Positions 23,710 to 32,018 of a stretch of DNA of 54,365 nt are shown here, one piece after another. The position numbers and the translations under genes are program-made. The notes under the pieces are model-generated. The model saw only the letters and a list, made by a program, of their open reading frames with translations, was not told the origin of the DNA and ran no database searches. The DNA lies in contig ONMN01000009.1 of assembly GCA_900318885.1 (NCBI GenBank), forward strand, positions 1 through 54,365. Direction: 5' to 3'. Position 1 is the first letter of the stretch. Each line of letters begins with the position of its first letter. The stretch is from an uncultured Prevotellaceae bacterium (GTDB taxonomy: Bacteria; Bacteroidota; Bacteroidia; Bacteroidales; Bacteroidaceae).

Positions 23710-25688
23710 GACACGTCGCCGAAAGGCATATACTGAATGGCCAACATCGTCAGGTCGTCGCTCTGTTCAGCGTCGCCCACGAATGTATGTACGGCATTGG
23801 CCATCGCATCAATCATGTGCTTCGGCTGGTGACGCTGTTCGTCCAGCAACAGTTTGGCCATATTCCAGATACGCAAGTCGCCAAACTGTGCATGCTCATA
23901 GTTCTCGGCCTCGTTCAGTCCGTCGGTAAAGAGGAAAATGGTGGTCTTCGGGTCGATGCTCACCTCCTGCTGTGTGTATTCGTAGCCTGCCACAACGCCA
24001 ATAGGCAGGTTGGGCTCACACGACAGGGCGCCGACGTCGCGCCCCACGAGCAGCGGAGCATCGTGACCGGCATTGCAGTAACGCAACAAACCCGTCTGCA
24101 GGTCGAGCACACCGATAAATACGGTGACGAACATATTTGTCTCGTTGCCTTCCGACATGGCATTGTTCAGTGTTCGCATAATCTCCGACGGAATCGCCAC
24201 GTGGGCCGAGATGTTGCGGAACAACGAACGCGTGACGGCCATAAACAACGAGGCAGGAACACCCTTGCCCGACACGTCGCCAATACAGAATATCAGCTTC
24301 TCGTCGCGGATGTAGAAATCGAAGAGGTCGCCGCCGACACCCTTCGCCGGTTTCAGCGAACCATAGATGTCGATATCGTTGCGCTCGGGGTAGGGTGGGA
24401 ACGTCTTGGGCAACATCGACATCTGGATGTCGTGGGCAATCTTCAGCTCGCTCTCCATCGACGCCTTCTGCGCCGTAGTGGCACGCAGATCCTCCGTGTA
24501 GTTCACCAGCGAACGCTGCATGTTCCCGAACGAGTCGCGCAGACGGTGTATCTCGTCGTGACTGTTGATGGTGGGCAGCGACGTCTGAAAGTTACCCTTC
24601 GCCACCTCGTCGGCCGATGCCGCCAACAGCGTGAGCGGTTTGACATTTTTCTTGATGGTCCGTCGTCCGAAGAAATACACCACCAGCATGCCTATCAGGA
24701 TGCCCGTGATGGCGAAGCCCGCGGCAATATAGCCAATGATATCGATTACCACAGAGGGAACCGCGATGGCGATGGTCCAGTCGGTATGTTTCACTTTCTG
24801 CGCGCAGACAAGGACTTTTTCCCCGTCGATTGTTAAATCGTCGTCCAGCTTTTCTTCGATAGACATTTGGACATACCTATCGTAGGTACCCTTGGTGATG
24901 TAGTCGTATATGTTTTTGCTGACGATGCGTGTGGCGTCCGGGTGCACCAGAATGGTACCCGTGCTGTCCGTCATGAAGTAGTAGAGCTTGTACTCCGGAT
25001 CCCATTCCTTCTCGTCCGTTGCATGATGGGTCTCCATAGGCTGTATCTTCTCGTTCAGCCACGCCAGCGACAGGTCCACACCCAGTACGGCCACCGTGCG
25101 CTGGCTCTTGTCGCGGATGGGCAACAGATACGACACCAGTGGCGACCGTGCACTGTCGTTGTCGAAGAAGGGCTTGGTCCAGTAGCCTTTTTCGCTCGCA
25201 ATGGCATTCTTAAACCACTCGTCCTTCACATAGTTGTTCCCCTGGTCGATGGCGTTCTGCGACTCGATGATGGTCGTGCTGTCGCGCCGTGTGGCGTAGG
25301 GCGCAAACAGGCGTCCCTTCTTGGGGTAGTAGTTCTCGATGAAGTAGATGCCACAGCTGCGCATGTATGGGTTCAGTTTCACCATCCTGTTGATGATGTC
25401 ATGCATGCGGTCGGGATTGCTCAGGTCGTCCTCTATGAACGCCGCCGTATTGATGGACGCCATGTAGAGGTCGGAGGCGATGCGCCGCACCTCCTCCTTC
25501 TCACCCTTCAATACACGGTCGCTGATGCCCGTGACGCCCAAGGCCACGATGCCATAGGTTATCCAGAACAGTAGTAACACGGGGATGATCATGATGATAA
25601 TCATCCTGAGCATGATACGCCACGTCAGTCGTTTCGCAAACGAACGCGGATAGCCGGTGATATTTTTTTTCTTGGAGAACAGTTTCAT
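23706..25688 (-). CDS. Membrane sensor with CACHE, HAMP and PP2C (SpoIIE) phosphatase domains
   Basis: 660 residues from the ATG at 25688 (MKLFSKKKN). One membrane segment at about 25-50 (MIIIMIIPVLLLFWITYGIVALG), a periplasmic double-CACHE-like sensor region at about 55-310 (YFIENYYPKKGRLFAPYATRRDS, VLGVDLSLAWLNEKIQ), a second membrane segment near 320-345, a HAMP linker, and a PP2C/SpoIIE domain from about 430 (AHDIQMSMLP, GDLFDFYIRDEKLIFCIGDVSGKGVPASLFMA, FLFTDGLNEAEN). The metal-binding Asp residues of GDVSGKG and TDGLNEA are present. Such proteins dephosphorylate anti-sigma antagonists; no such partner is encoded nearby. Confidence 0.9.
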   Translation of the reverse strand: MKLFSKKKNITGYPRSFAKRLTWRIMLRMIIIMIIPVLLLFWITYGIVALGVTGISDRVLKGEKEEVRRIASDLYMASINTAAFIEDDLSNPDRMHDIINRMVKLNPYMRSCGIYFIENYYPKKGRLFAPYATRRDSTTIIESQNAIDQGNNYVKDEWFKNAIASEKGYWTKPFFDNDSARSPLVSYLLPIRDKSQRTVAVLGVDLSLAWLNEKIQPMETHHATDEKEWDPEYKLYYFMTDSTGTILVHPDATRIVSKNIYDYITKGTYDRYVQMSIEEKLDDDLTIDGEKVLVCAQKVKHTDWTIAIAVPSVVIDIIGYIAAGFAITGILIGMLVVYFFGRRTIKKNVKPLTLLAASADEVAKGNFQTSLPTINSHDEIHRLRDSFGNMQRSLVNYTEDLRATTAQKASMESELKIAHDIQMSMLPKTFPPYPERNDIDIYGSLKPAKGVGGDLFDFYIRDEKLIFCIGDVSGKGVPASLFMAVTRSLFRNISAHVAIPSEIMRTLNNAMSEGNETNMFVTVFIGVLDLQTGLLRYCNAGHDAPLLVGRDVGALSCEPNLPIGVVAGYEYTQQEVSIDPKTTIFLFTDGLNEAENYEHAQFGDLRIWNMAKLLLDEQRHQPKHMIDAMANAVHTFVGDAEQSDDLTMLAIQYMPFGDVS

Positions 25689-25707
25689 AACAACACGAAT
25701 TTGCTTG

Positions 25708-25766
25708 CAAAGATACACTTTTTTTCTTACTTTTATGCATTTTTTCGGTTTTTATTTGTACCTTTG
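25708..25766. promoter_or_regulatory. Divergent -7 elements
   Basis: Minus strand TATCTTTG at 25708-25715 serves the phosphatase gene; plus strand TACCTTTG at 25759-25766 serves the S8 protease gene. Good -33 TTTG elements are not seen for either. Confidence 0.5.
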
Positions 25767-25791
25767 CCAAAGAAATAAATATTTTGCTAAT

Positions 25792-28047
25792 ATGAAACCC
25801 AAAACTATCTTCCTTTTGACCATTTTGATGGTGTATGCGCTGGGAATTACGGCGCAAAGTGTGCTGACCACCGATGCAATGATTCGTGTGGCGGAGCAGA
25901 AAACCCAATGTGAGCGTATGGCGGCAGACGGAAAGTACCTGTCGCCGGCACAGCAATCTGCGCTGACGCTCGTAGTAAAAGTGGCAGACGAACAGGCTGC
26001 CGACACCTATGCCCGCCTGAGGGAACTGGGTGTGACTATCAGGGGTCGCATTGGCCAGCAGGCCATTGTACAGGTGCCCATCGACAAGGTGGAGACGATA
26101 GCTCGGATGGACGGCATACTCCGCGTGGACGTAGGCCATCGGGGGGAGCTGAAGACCGATGTGACACGTGAGGTGACGGGCGTCAACACCATCAACGGCA
26201 ACCATCCCTCGGTGCCCTTACCCTTAACAGGCAAAGGCGTGACGGTGTGCGTGCTGGATTTAGGTGTGGACTTCAGCCACCCTGCCTTCAAGGATGCCCA
26301 GGGCCGTTCTCGCATCAAGTGCGTTTACAACATGATGTCGGATAAAGGCCGTAAATTTGTGTACGACGACCCCGTGGCAGGCACCATAGAGTTTCCGGGT
26401 AGCGTGTTCGACACACCCGAGCTCATCGCGAAGCTCGTCTATGACACCAAGATGTTGTATCACGGCAGTCATACCGTAGGCATCGCGGCAGGATCCCTGT
26501 CGCCTCAAGGCTTTGGCGGTATGGCTCCCGATGCCGACATCGTCTTTTTGCCTATGCATACGCTCTTCACGGAGGACGACGTAGCCTCCGATACCGGCAG
26601 CAGCGATTCAGGCAGCAGTCTAACCGAACCCGATCCCAACGCGAATGAAGAATCGAATCAGCTGATAGAACAATATCTGGCCTTTGCCAGTGCCTATGCC
26701 CAGCAGAACGACCAGCCCATGGTGTTCAGTGCCAGCCTTGGCAGTCACATGGGACCTCACGATGGTACCGGCACCGTACCCGAAGCCATCTCGGCCCTCT
26801 CCAAGCACGCCATTCCCGTGTTCTCCTGTGGCAACGAGGGTGGAAAAGGCTTTCACGTACAATACCAGTTCGATGCCGATAAGCCGTCGTTCACCACTGG
26901 CCTCGCGGCGTTTTTAGGAGGATTGGATGAGGAGGAAGATCCTGACCATTCTTTCCTGTGGTTTTTCTCTAATTCGGTAAGAGGCTATACACGCCCCGGG
27001 CAGGGCGGCGAGATAGGCGTACGCATCAACGTAATTGCCCGCGACGACAATATGAATGTCGTGGAATGTGCCTGGTCGTCGCCGCTGATTTCAGCCACTG
27101 TGGGCGGACCTGCTCAAATGATGACCATCAATTCGGCCGACTATCCTGACGCTCAGGAATATTTCAGAGGCAAGGTGTACGTGGGTCTCCGTACGGCGGA
27201 GAATGGACGCCTGGAGCTGAATGTCATTCCCAGTGCACTCTGCAAGGAGGTCAGAGATGTGAAACACTACGCACTGTCGATTACCGTGACCGGCTCACCG
27301 GGTGCTGCCGTTGACCTGTGGCAGAGCGGCTTCAGGTTCGTTCCATACGTTGGTGAGGGCTATATCGCTGGCGACGATATCATTTCGGGCAGCGACTGGA
27401 CCAGCACCCCCGATGTCATCAGCGTGGGGGCATGGTGTGCCAACACCACCCAACGCACTAACACGCAGGGGCAGCAGGATACCCAGTCGCCAGAGGAGAC
27501 CTTGGGCGACATCGGTTCGTTCAGCAGCTATGGCCAGATGTTCAACGGTGTCACACAGCCTATGGTCTGCGCGCCAGGTGTCAATGTGGTATCGGCGTGG
27601 AACCGCTACTACGACGCCGCGAATGGCGGCCCCACATCCTACATCGACACCATGACGTGGCAGGGCTTCCCCTATGGCAGCACGACTGGCACGTCGATGG
27701 CCTGTCCCGCTGTGGCAGGCATCGTAGCCCTGTGGCTGCAGGCTCACCCCGAGCTCACGCTGGCAGACGTGAAGGACGTTCTGGCCAATTCGTGCGACAA
27801 CGACGAGTTCACCGCCAAGAATCCTATCCGTTGGGGCTATGGCAAGGTCAATGCCAAGCGGGGACTGGAGTACATCCAGGATCATGCTACGGGAATTGTT
27901 GACATAACTACAATGCCCCCTGGCGGAAGCCAGCCCCCCGTTTGGCGGGGGGCCTCCGGGTACACGCTCGACGGCCGTCGCCTGTTAGGCAAGCCTTCTC
28001 AAAAAGGTGTGTATATAAATAAAGGTATCAAGGTTGTCATGAAATAA
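25792..28047 (+). CDS. Secreted S8 (subtilisin-like) protease with C-terminal tag
   Basis: 751 residues from the ATG at 25792, chosen because it gives a signal peptide (MKPKTIFLLTILMVYALGITAQ) and sits just behind the promoter. A propeptide-like region (about 45-120) precedes the catalytic domain. The triad is D156 in VCVLDLGVDFSHPAF, H224 in HGSHTVGIAAG and S635 in GTSMACPAVAGI; the long gap between His and Ser holds an inserted beta-rich domain. The end is a sorting tag, YTLDGRRLLGKP...KGVYINKGIKVVMK. The linker before the tag is encoded by a GC-rich palindromic repeat. Probably a secreted or surface-attached protease. Confidence 0.92.
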   Translation: MKPKTIFLLTILMVYALGITAQSVLTTDAMIRVAEQKTQCERMAADGKYLSPAQQSALTLVVKVADEQAADTYARLRELGVTIRGRIGQQAIVQVPIDKVETIARMDGILRVDVGHRGELKTDVTREVTGVNTINGNHPSVPLPLTGKGVTVCVLDLGVDFSHPAFKDAQGRSRIKCVYNMMSDKGRKFVYDDPVAGTIEFPGSVFDTPELIAKLVYDTKMLYHGSHTVGIAAGSLSPQGFGGMAPDADIVFLPMHTLFTEDDVASDTGSSDSGSSLTEPDPNANEESNQLIEQYLAFASAYAQQNDQPMVFSASLGSHMGPHDGTGTVPEAISALSKHAIPVFSCGNEGGKGFHVQYQFDADKPSFTTGLAAFLGGLDEEEDPDHSFLWFFSNSVRGYTRPGQGGEIGVRINVIARDDNMNVVECAWSSPLISATVGGPAQMMTINSADYPDAQEYFRGKVYVGLRTAENGRLELNVIPSALCKEVRDVKHYALSITVTGSPGAAVDLWQSGFRFVPYVGEGYIAGDDIISGSDWTSTPDVISVGAWCANTTQRTNTQGQQDTQSPEETLGDIGSFSSYGQMFNGVTQPMVCAPGVNVVSAWNRYYDAANGGPTSYIDTMTWQGFPYGSTTGTSMACPAVAGIVALWLQAHPELTLADVKDVLANSCDNDEFTAKNPIRWGYGKVNAKRGLEYIQDHATGIVDITTMPPGGSQPPVWRGASGYTLDGRRLLGKPSQKGVYINKGIKVVMK
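27914..27959. repeat. GC-rich palindromic repeat inside the S8 gene
   Basis: TGGC/GCCA hairpin (27921-27932) followed by GCCCCCCG/CGGGGGGC (27933-27953, 5-nt loop). Encodes the linker PPGGSQPPVWRGASG just before the tag. Confidence 0.65.
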
Positions 28048-28193
28048 ACGAGTAAACAAAAGCCTCCACGATTCTCGCAAACGCCCAGAAGTGCGACTTC
28101 CATAAGGTGGTGGCGGAAAGTTGGATTGATCCCGGTTTTTCGCTCGATTATTTGTAACCTTACGGGGAAATATGAAAAAAAGTGGACAGATAT

Positions 28194-28224
28194 TTTGTCT
28201 GTCTATTTTTTTTTCGTATCTTTG
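28194..28224 (+). promoter_or_regulatory. Promoter of the cobalamin-controlled unit
   Basis: TTTG (28194-28197), 19 nt, TATCTTTG (28217-28224). Transcription would start just ahead of the riboswitch. Confidence 0.75.
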
Positions 28225-28231
28225 CCGGCGA

Positions 28232-28397
28232 ATATGGCAATCTGGTGGCTGATGCCGCCTGATGTAAGGGAATCCGGTGAGAGTCCGGGACTGTTCCTGC
28301 AGCTGTAATCCCCCGTAGAAAGGGTCTGCTTGTATAACGCCACTGACATGAGTCGGGAAGGTAAGGCAGACTGGGGAAAGTCAGAAGACCTGCCTAT
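28232..28397 (+). promoter_or_regulatory. Cobalamin riboswitch
   Basis: The conserved blocks occur in order: GGGAAtCCGGTGaGAGTCCGG (28268-28288), the B12 box GCAGCTGTAAtC (28309-28320), GCCACTG (28339-28345), GGGAAGGtaAGGCAGA (28355-28370) and GTCAGAAGACCTGCC (28380-28394). A following hairpin CCGCT/AGCGG (28412-28430) precedes the start codon and may be the expression switch. It would shut off the receptor and chelatase genes when cobalamin is plentiful. Confidence 0.95.
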
Positions 28398-28446
28398 AAC
28401 TGGAAAGTACGTCCGCTCAGGAGTTAGCGGTGCGGAAAGAGTAGAG

Positions 28447-30609
28447 ATGATGAGAAAGGTAATGGCTATTGGCCTTTGGCTGTTGGCGTCGTGCGCTATG
28501 GCGCAGACGGACATCTGGCGTCAGGACAGCATCGAGGAGGTGGTAGTGACGGGTACTGGTACGCGTCACCTGCTGAAGGATGCGCCAGTGCAGACGGAGG
28601 TCATCACACAACAGATGCTGAGTCAGTATGGCGGCAAGAGTCTGGAGGAGATCCTCGCAGGCCTGACGGCGTCGTTTGCCTTCAACGAGGGCGACATGGG
28701 CAGTCAGATGCAGCTGAACGGACTGGGCAACAGCTATATCCTGATATTGGTGGACGGCAAGCGCATCCACGGCGACGTGGGCGGTGAGAACGACCTTGGA
28801 CTCATCGACCCGCAGAACATCGAGAAGATTGAGATTGTGAAGGGTGCGCAGAGTGCGCTGTACGGTAGTGACGCAATGGCCGGTGTCATCAACATCATCA
28901 CGAAGAAGCATACCGAGGCGGGGTTCTATGTGGACAACAGCACGCGCTACGGCACGCATAACGACCTGCGCCAGCATAACACCGTAGCATTCACCGTGGG
29001 CAAATTCAACAGCCAGACGAACTTCCAGCTGCAACGCAACGACGGATGGCAGAATACTGCCGAGGAATGGGCCGAGGGTATCGTGCTGACGGACAGTAGG
29101 AACAAGACGGTGAACGAATACCGTAACTGGCAGGTGGCCGAACGACTGACGTATCAGCCGATGAAGGGGTTGGAGCTGTATGCCGAGGGTTCATATTATA
29201 AGAAGAACATCCTGCGCCCACAGAACGGCCGTCACCCCAGTTGCGACGTCTATACTTACGACCTGCGCTACAACAATGCGTCGGCATCGGTGGGCGGTAA
29301 ATGGAACAACATCACGCTGGACGTGGACTGGAACAAGCACGCCTACTATTACGACTATACGGCGAAGCACTACGACTACGTGTTGTTGCAGGGCGAGGAG
29401 TATGGCGACCAGAACGGCGAGTGGTTCTCGGTGGCGATGATGCCCGGTCAGAGCAAGTTGCAGAGCGACCAGCAGCGCGTGATGGCACAGTTGAAGGGCA
29501 TCTTCAATCTGCCTTACGACAATATGCTGAATGCCGGTGCGGAATATCGCTACGACTACCTGAAAGCCCTCGAGCGCACGGAGACGGGAACGGCCGACGA
29601 CTGGACGGGTGCCGTGTATGTGCAGGACGAGTGGAACCACCTGAAGTGGCTGAACATCACTGCGGGTCTGCGACTGGTGGACAACCATAACTTCGGATTC
29701 CGCCTGACGCCGAAGGTCAGTACGATGGCCTCCGTCGGCGACTTCCGCTTCCGACTGGGGTGGAGTCAGGGCTTTAAGACGCCTACCGTCAAGGAGCTGC
29801 ACTACCGCTATCTCCACATTATGGGCAGCAGCACGTTCTTCAATATCGGCAACGTGAACCTCGACCCCCAGACAAGCAACTATTACTCTGCCAACGTGGA
29901 GTATCGCGGACGGCGCTTTACGGCTGCCGTGACGGGGTATCTGAACAAGCTCGACCGGATGATAGCACTGGTGAACGTGTCGGAAAGCGAGATTCCGCCG
30001 GGCGTGACGCAAGCCTATATGGGCGACGGCAGTACGAAGGTTCAGGCGCGCATGTATAAGAATATGGATGACGCGCGCACGAGTGGTGTCGACGTCACGC
30101 TGTCGTATAGGGTGTTGCCTGAACTGACGCTGAACGGCGCCTACAGCTATCTCGACACGAAGGCCCATCTGTATGACGAGAAGGAGGACCGCATGACGAC
30201 GGTTGTCATCGACGGCACGGCTCACCATAAATGGAGTGCTTCGGCACTGTACAGCCATGCGTTCACTCGCGCGTACAAGTTGGGTGTAAGCCTGTCGACG
30301 CGTGGTAGCAGCAAGCGCTACTACCAGAACAACGGCGACGGCAAGGGCTATCAGATATGGCGCATCAGCACGACGCACGATTTTCCGTTCAAGGTTTCAA
30401 GTTTCAAAATTCAAAGCATAAGGCTGGAGTTTGGCGTCGACAACATCTTCAACTACGTCGACCGCACCATGCATCCCTACCATCTGGGTACCAACACGTC
30501 GGGTACGACGGTGTATGGGACTTTCAGCATCAAATTCAGTGGCGGCAAGAGAGTTAAACAAAACAATATTTTATCCACAAAACAAAACAACAACTATGAA
30601 GAGAATTAA
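28447..30609 (+). CDS. btuB: TonB-dependent receptor, BtuB-like cobalamin/corrinoid transporter
   Basis: 720 residues from the ATG at 28447, just behind the riboswitch; a second ATG follows directly. Signal peptide MMRKVMAIGLWLLASCAMAQ, TonB box-like IEEVVVTGTG, plug domain at about 35-150 (NSYILILVDGKRIHGDVGGENDLGLIDPQNIEKIEIVKGAQSALYGSDAMAGVINI), then a 22-strand-type barrel ending YGTFSIKF. The residues after that Phe (SGGKRVKQNN...) look like a lost stop codon. A heptamer repeat (30387-30415) encodes KVSSFKIQSI in a late barrel strand pair. Cobalamin transport is inferred from the riboswitch. The end overlaps the cbiK gene by 14 nt. Confidence 0.88.
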   Translation: MMRKVMAIGLWLLASCAMAQTDIWRQDSIEEVVVTGTGTRHLLKDAPVQTEVITQQMLSQYGGKSLEEILAGLTASFAFNEGDMGSQMQLNGLGNSYILILVDGKRIHGDVGGENDLGLIDPQNIEKIEIVKGAQSALYGSDAMAGVINIITKKHTEAGFYVDNSTRYGTHNDLRQHNTVAFTVGKFNSQTNFQLQRNDGWQNTAEEWAEGIVLTDSRNKTVNEYRNWQVAERLTYQPMKGLELYAEGSYYKKNILRPQNGRHPSCDVYTYDLRYNNASASVGGKWNNITLDVDWNKHAYYYDYTAKHYDYVLLQGEEYGDQNGEWFSVAMMPGQSKLQSDQQRVMAQLKGIFNLPYDNMLNAGAEYRYDYLKALERTETGTADDWTGAVYVQDEWNHLKWLNITAGLRLVDNHNFGFRLTPKVSTMASVGDFRFRLGWSQGFKTPTVKELHYRYLHIMGSSTFFNIGNVNLDPQTSNYYSANVEYRGRRFTAAVTGYLNKLDRMIALVNVSESEIPPGVTQAYMGDGSTKVQARMYKNMDDARTSGVDVTLSYRVLPELTLNGAYSYLDTKAHLYDEKEDRMTTVVIDGTAHHKWSASALYSHAFTRAYKLGVSLSTRGSSKRYYQNNGDGKGYQIWRISTTHDFPFKVSSFKIQSIRLEFGVDNIFNYVDRTMHPYHLGTNTSGTTVYGTFSIKFSGGKRVKQNNILSTKQNNNYEEN
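30387..30415. repeat. Heptamer repeat inside the receptor gene
   Basis: GTTCAAG, (G) TTTCAAG, TTTCAAA, ATTCAAA. Related to the TTTCAAC and TTTCAAT units at the par junctions. Confidence 0.5.
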
Positions 30610-31726
30610 ATCATTCATTCTGGCTGCAGTGGCTTTCGCACTGGTAGCCCCCGCATTCACCGCTTGTAGTAGCAGTGACGACGACAACAAGAAGGAAAAC
30701 ATTGTTTCTGAGTACACCATCAACGACAATTTGGTAGCTGCCAAGAAGGCTCAAACCAAGAAGGACGTTGCCGTACTGTTGGTGGCATTCGGCTCTACTT
30801 GGGACAATGCTTTCAAGGCATTCGACAAGACCGTTGCCGCCTATGAGGCTGCATTCCCTCAGGCTGATGTCTACATGAGTTTCTCGAGCGACATCTGTAT
30901 CAACCGCGCCAGTGCCGGTGAGAATGTCGACGACAACGGCAACATCGTGAAGCGCGACTATTACGAGCCCCGCTATCTGTTGCACGCCATCGGTAAGGCA
31001 AAGTACAGCAAGATCTATGTGCAGTCGCTGCAGGTGATTCCCGGTGAGGAGTTTGCTGCCGTCGTGGCTTCGGTCAAGAAGTTCATGAACAACGGTTACA
31101 TTGCCGATGCTCACCTTGACGACGCCTATTTGGCTAAGCTGTCCGAGACAGAATCCATCTTCCTCGGCATGCCTCTGCTGAACGATCCTGAGAAAGATAT
31201 TCACGATGTTGCCCAGCAACTGCACGCATTGTATAAGGAGGAGGCTAAACAGGGTGTTGTCGCTTTCATGGGTCACGGTAATCCCGACAGCTACGACACC
31301 TTCAAGGCTAACGTCCGCTACAGCCAGCTCGAGGAAGAACTGCAGAAGTTCAGCCCCAACTACTTCGTAGGTACTGTCGATATGCCCGACAACTACAAAG
31401 AGAATGTATTGGAGCGCATGCAAGAAGCTGGTCTCACCAGTGGCAAGATGTATCTGCACGCCCTGATGTCTATTGCCGGTGACCATGCTCACAACGATAT
31501 GGCCGGTGAGGGCGACGAGTACTGGAATCCGATGGCTCCCGAGAGCGAGGACGTCAGCTGGTATGAGTTCTTCAGCCACGCAGGCTATGAGACGATTGTT
31601 CCCAAGGCTGGCAAGCACCCGCAGGGTCTGCTGGAGCTGGACGGTGTAAGAAACGTGTGGATTAACCATACCAAGAATGCCGAGTTCTTGGAGGACGCTT
31701 ACCACAGCATGTATCCGGAGGAATAA
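30596..31726 (+). CDS. cbiK: Exported sirohydrochlorin cobaltochelatase (CbiK-type) lipoprotein
   Basis: 376 residues from the ATG at 30596. The protein has a lipoprotein signal, MKRIKSFILAAVAFALVAPAFTAC, then a Ser/Asp-rich spacer, so the catalytic domain should be outside the cytoplasm. CbiK features: VAVLLVAFGSTWDNAF near the start, the metal/active-site His in VVAFMGHGNPDSYD, and SIAGDHAHNDMAGEGDE near the end. CbiK inserts Co2+ into sirohydrochlorin in anaerobic B12 synthesis; exported versions are known in sulfate reducers. In this place, under a cobalamin riboswitch and beside a receptor, it may process or bind tetrapyrroles during uptake. No other cob genes are nearby. Confidence 0.88.
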   Translation: MKRIKSFILAAVAFALVAPAFTACSSSDDDNKKENIVSEYTINDNLVAAKKAQTKKDVAVLLVAFGSTWDNAFKAFDKTVAAYEAAFPQADVYMSFSSDICINRASAGENVDDNGNIVKRDYYEPRYLLHAIGKAKYSKIYVQSLQVIPGEEFAAVVASVKKFMNNGYIADAHLDDAYLAKLSETESIFLGMPLLNDPEKDIHDVAQQLHALYKEEAKQGVVAFMGHGNPDSYDTFKANVRYSQLEEELQKFSPNYFVGTVDMPDNYKENVLERMQEAGLTSGKMYLHALMSIAGDHAHNDMAGEGDEYWNPMAPESEDVSWYEFFSHAGYETIVPKAGKHPQGLLELDGVRNVWINHTKNAEFLEDAYHSMYPEE

Positions 31727-31776
31727 CCCCGAATTTTTTGGTTCACAATATATACGTGTATTATTATATAAGTTAG

Positions 31777-31815
31777 AAAAAGGAGATTTGTCGCGATGAC
31801 AAGTCTCCTTTTCTG
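31777..31815. terminator. Bidirectional terminator between cbiK and tRNA-Pro
   Basis: AAAAGGAGA-TTTGTC pairs with GACAAG-TCTCCTTTT around GCGAT. A-rich on one side and T-rich on the other, so it can serve both convergent genes. Confidence 0.75.
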
Positions 31816-31888
31816 TCGGGATGAGGCGACTCGAACGCCCGACCCCTACGTCCCGAACGTAGTGCGCTACCAACTGCGCTACATCCCG
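31816..31888 (-). tRNA. tRNA-Pro (anticodon CGG)
   Basis: Full cloverleaf on the minus strand: acceptor CGGGATG/CATCCCG, D arm GCGC-AGTTGGTA-GCGC, anticodon stem CTACG/CGTAG with loop TTCGGGA (anticodon CGG, codon CCG), T arm with TTCGAGT. CCA is not encoded. Confidence 0.95.
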
Positions 31889-31941
31889 CTTGCTACGACA
31901 TCGCTAGGCCCGGAAAGGCAGTGATTTTTCGTAAGCGGGTG

Positions 31942-31989
31942 CAAAAGTACGAATTTTTTTTGAATTCTCAAAATTTTTTTGTACTTTTG
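31942..31989. promoter_or_regulatory. Overlapping divergent promoters for tRNA-Pro and the pectinesterase pair
   Basis: Plus strand: TTTG 31959-31962, 19 nt, TACTTTTG 31982-31989. Minus strand: TTTG (31969-31972), 19 nt, TACTTTTG (31942-31949). The two -33 elements lie inside each other's spacer. Confidence 0.7.
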
Positions 31990-32018
31990 CACGCAAAAGC
32001 TATTTGAAACTAACCGAA

